Assembly (NCBI RefSeq): GCF_029167375.1
Contig: NZ_JARFTP010000008.1
Coordinates: forward strand, 62,001 to 126,000
From: Tsukamurella sp. 8F
GTDB taxonomy: Bacteria; Actinomycetota; Actinomycetes; Mycobacteriales; Mycobacteriaceae
Reading direction: 5' to 3'
Length of the DNA stretch: 64,000 nucleotides
Each line of letters opens with the position of its first letter. The first letter of the stretch is position 1. This document shows positions 63,043 to 64,000 of the stretch, piece after piece. The notes under the pieces are model-generated. The model was not told the DNA's origin, did not search any database, and saw nothing but the letters and a program-made list of their open reading frames with translations. The translations under genes and the position numbers were made by a program.

Positions 63043-64000
63043 GTGCGCATGACGCCTTTGCCCTTGATCTCGGAGGCGCCGCGCTCCTCGAACACGAAGC
63101 GCGTCGACAGCTGCTCCGCCATCCGTTCGGGCACCTGTATCCGCCCCACCGGCGCCGTGGACTCCATCCGAGACGCCACGTTCACGGCGTCGCCCCACAC
63201 GTCGTAGAAGAACCGCTGCGAGCCGATGACGCCCGCCACGACCGGGCCGCATGCGAGACCGATCCGCAACGGGACCGTGTCGCCCCGGGCGTCCCGGAAC
63301 CGTTCGACGGCCGCCGCCACATCGAGGGCGAGCGCCGCGAGCGCCTGAGCATGGTCCGAGCGCGGGTTCGGCACGCCGCTGACCACCATGTACGCATCCC
63401 CACTGGTCTTGATCTTCTCCAGACCGTGCTCCGCTACCAGGGTGTCCAGGCGCGAGTACAGATCGTTCAGGAAGGCCACCAGCTCCTCGGCCGTCTCGTT
63501 GCTCGCCCGCGTGGTGAAACCGGCGATATCCGCCATCAGCACCGAGGCCTCGTCGTACTCGTCGGCGATCACCGCGCCGCCGGACTCCTTGAGCCTGCGG
63601 ACGACATCGGCCGGGAGGATGTTCTCCAGCAGGGCCTCCGACCGCTCGTACTGGCGCTCGAGGTCCGATTCGGCAACGGCTGTCTGCCGCATGCCGTACC
63701 AGATGATCGCGAGGGCGATCCCGCCCGCGCCGATCGTGTTGACCGCGTAGCTGAAGGTGAACATCCAGCGCGGCAGGTCGCTCACGTTGTACGGCACGTA
63801 TATCTGCAGCAGGATGATGAGCGCGAGTCCCACGACGGCCGTCAGCACCGCGGCCCACGCCTGCTCGATGCCGGTCACGACGATGCCGCACGCGGCGGCC
63901 GCTATGAAGTAGAACGCCAGTCCCGAGCCGCTGCCGATGAGCATCCACAGCAGCGCCAGCGACGTGTACGACACGATCACGAAAACGGCGGGCGCAAGCA
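62985..64000 (-). CDS. Membrane-anchored class III adenylate cyclase (5' end beyond right edge)
   Basis: The frame is open to the window edge, and the residues before the in-frame GTG at 63980 (LAPAVFV) continue a membrane helix, so the gene starts outside. Several membrane segments precede a linker helix and the cyclase homology domain. Metal-binding aspartates are in VLMADIAGF and SGDAYMVV, the adenine-selecting Lys is in EKIKTSGDAYM and Asp in VWGDAVN, and the transition-state Asn/Arg are in NVASRME. All catalytic residues are present, so it should make cAMP as a homodimer, like mycobacterial Rv1625c-type enzymes. The last 58 bases overlap the ASCH-like gene in antisense. Confidence 0.88.
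   Translation of the reverse strand, partial: LAPAVFVIVSYTSLALLWMLIGSGSGLAFYFIAAAACGIVVTGIEQAWAAVLTAVVGLALIILLQIYVPYNVSDLPRWMFTFSYAVNTIGAGGIALAIIWYGMRQTAVAESDLERQYERSEALLENILPADVVRRLKESGGAVIADEYDEASVLMADIAGFTTRASNETAEELVAFLNDLYSRLDTLVAEHGLEKIKTSGDAYMVVSGVPNPRSDHAQALAALALDVAAAVERFRDARGDTVPLRIGLACGPVVAGVIGSQRFFYDVWGDAVNVASRMESTAPVGRIQVPERMAEQLSTRFVFEERGASEIKGKGVMRTYLLVGEASSDRAEPSQSR

Overview
The window is a high-GC actinobacterial chromosome segment, most likely from a mycolate-containing member of the Mycobacteriales (Tsukamurella, Gordonia or a relative; the genus cannot be fixed by eye). The evidence is the mycothiol ligase gene mshC, many GTG starts and leaderless-looking promoters, and a gene order (metH, PAC2 protein, mshC, SCO1664-like, DUF3090, histidine phosphatase, uppP, LppL-like lipoprotein, pyrD, YbhB-like, M20 peptidase) that parallels Mycobacterium tuberculosis Rv2124c to Rv2141c as I remember it.

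Region 1 (1-18.9 kb) is this conserved core. At its left edge are a truncated GH27 glycosidase, a HAD phosphatase and an iron-siderophore binding lipoprotein with a likely IdeR box. Insertions relative to M. tuberculosis are a DapA-like/LysR/membrane-protein block (10.6-13.1 kb) and a small SRPBCC gene preceded by a perfect 12-bp inverted repeat. A tRNA-Leu(GAG) gene with a hairpin terminator (18.97-19.10 kb) ends the core.

Region 2 (19.3-28.8 kb) is accessory: an MHS-type transporter, gluconokinase, a dehydrogenase with an N-terminal Cys4 knuckle, a Baeyer-Villiger-type monooxygenase, a second SDR, a secreted protein with a Ser/Asp/Lys-rich tail, and a three-gene unit (nitroreductase, DUF2505, flavodoxin-like).

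Region 3 (28.9-61.3 kb) is a lipid assembly line on the minus strand that reads thioesterase, FAAL, PKS-A, PKS-B, PKS-C, PKS-D, PKS-E, DrrA, DrrB, DrrC, PapA5-like acyltransferase. This is the plan of the mycobacterial tesA/fadD26/ppsA-E/drrABC/papA5 locus for phthiocerol dimycocerosates. The first PKS loads the fatty acyl-AMP, five modules extend it, a PpsE-like C-terminal domain would take part in release, DrrABC exports and PapA5 esterifies. A PPM1-type methyltransferase gene lies next to it. The line departs from the mycobacterial one: no module carries an enoylreductase, both PKS-A and PKS-B begin with an ACP, PKS-C has its dehydratase-like domain after the ketoreductase, and the AT domains of PKS-A and PKS-D share an almost identical 0.9-kb DNA tract of atypical composition. 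The product is therefore probably a methyl-branched, less reduced relative of phthiocerol.

Region 4 (61.3-64 kb) holds a nucleoside hydrolase, an ASCH-like protein and a membrane adenylate cyclase cut by the right edge. No CRISPR array, rRNA or insertion sequence was seen, and no gene-free stretch exceeds 300 bases.
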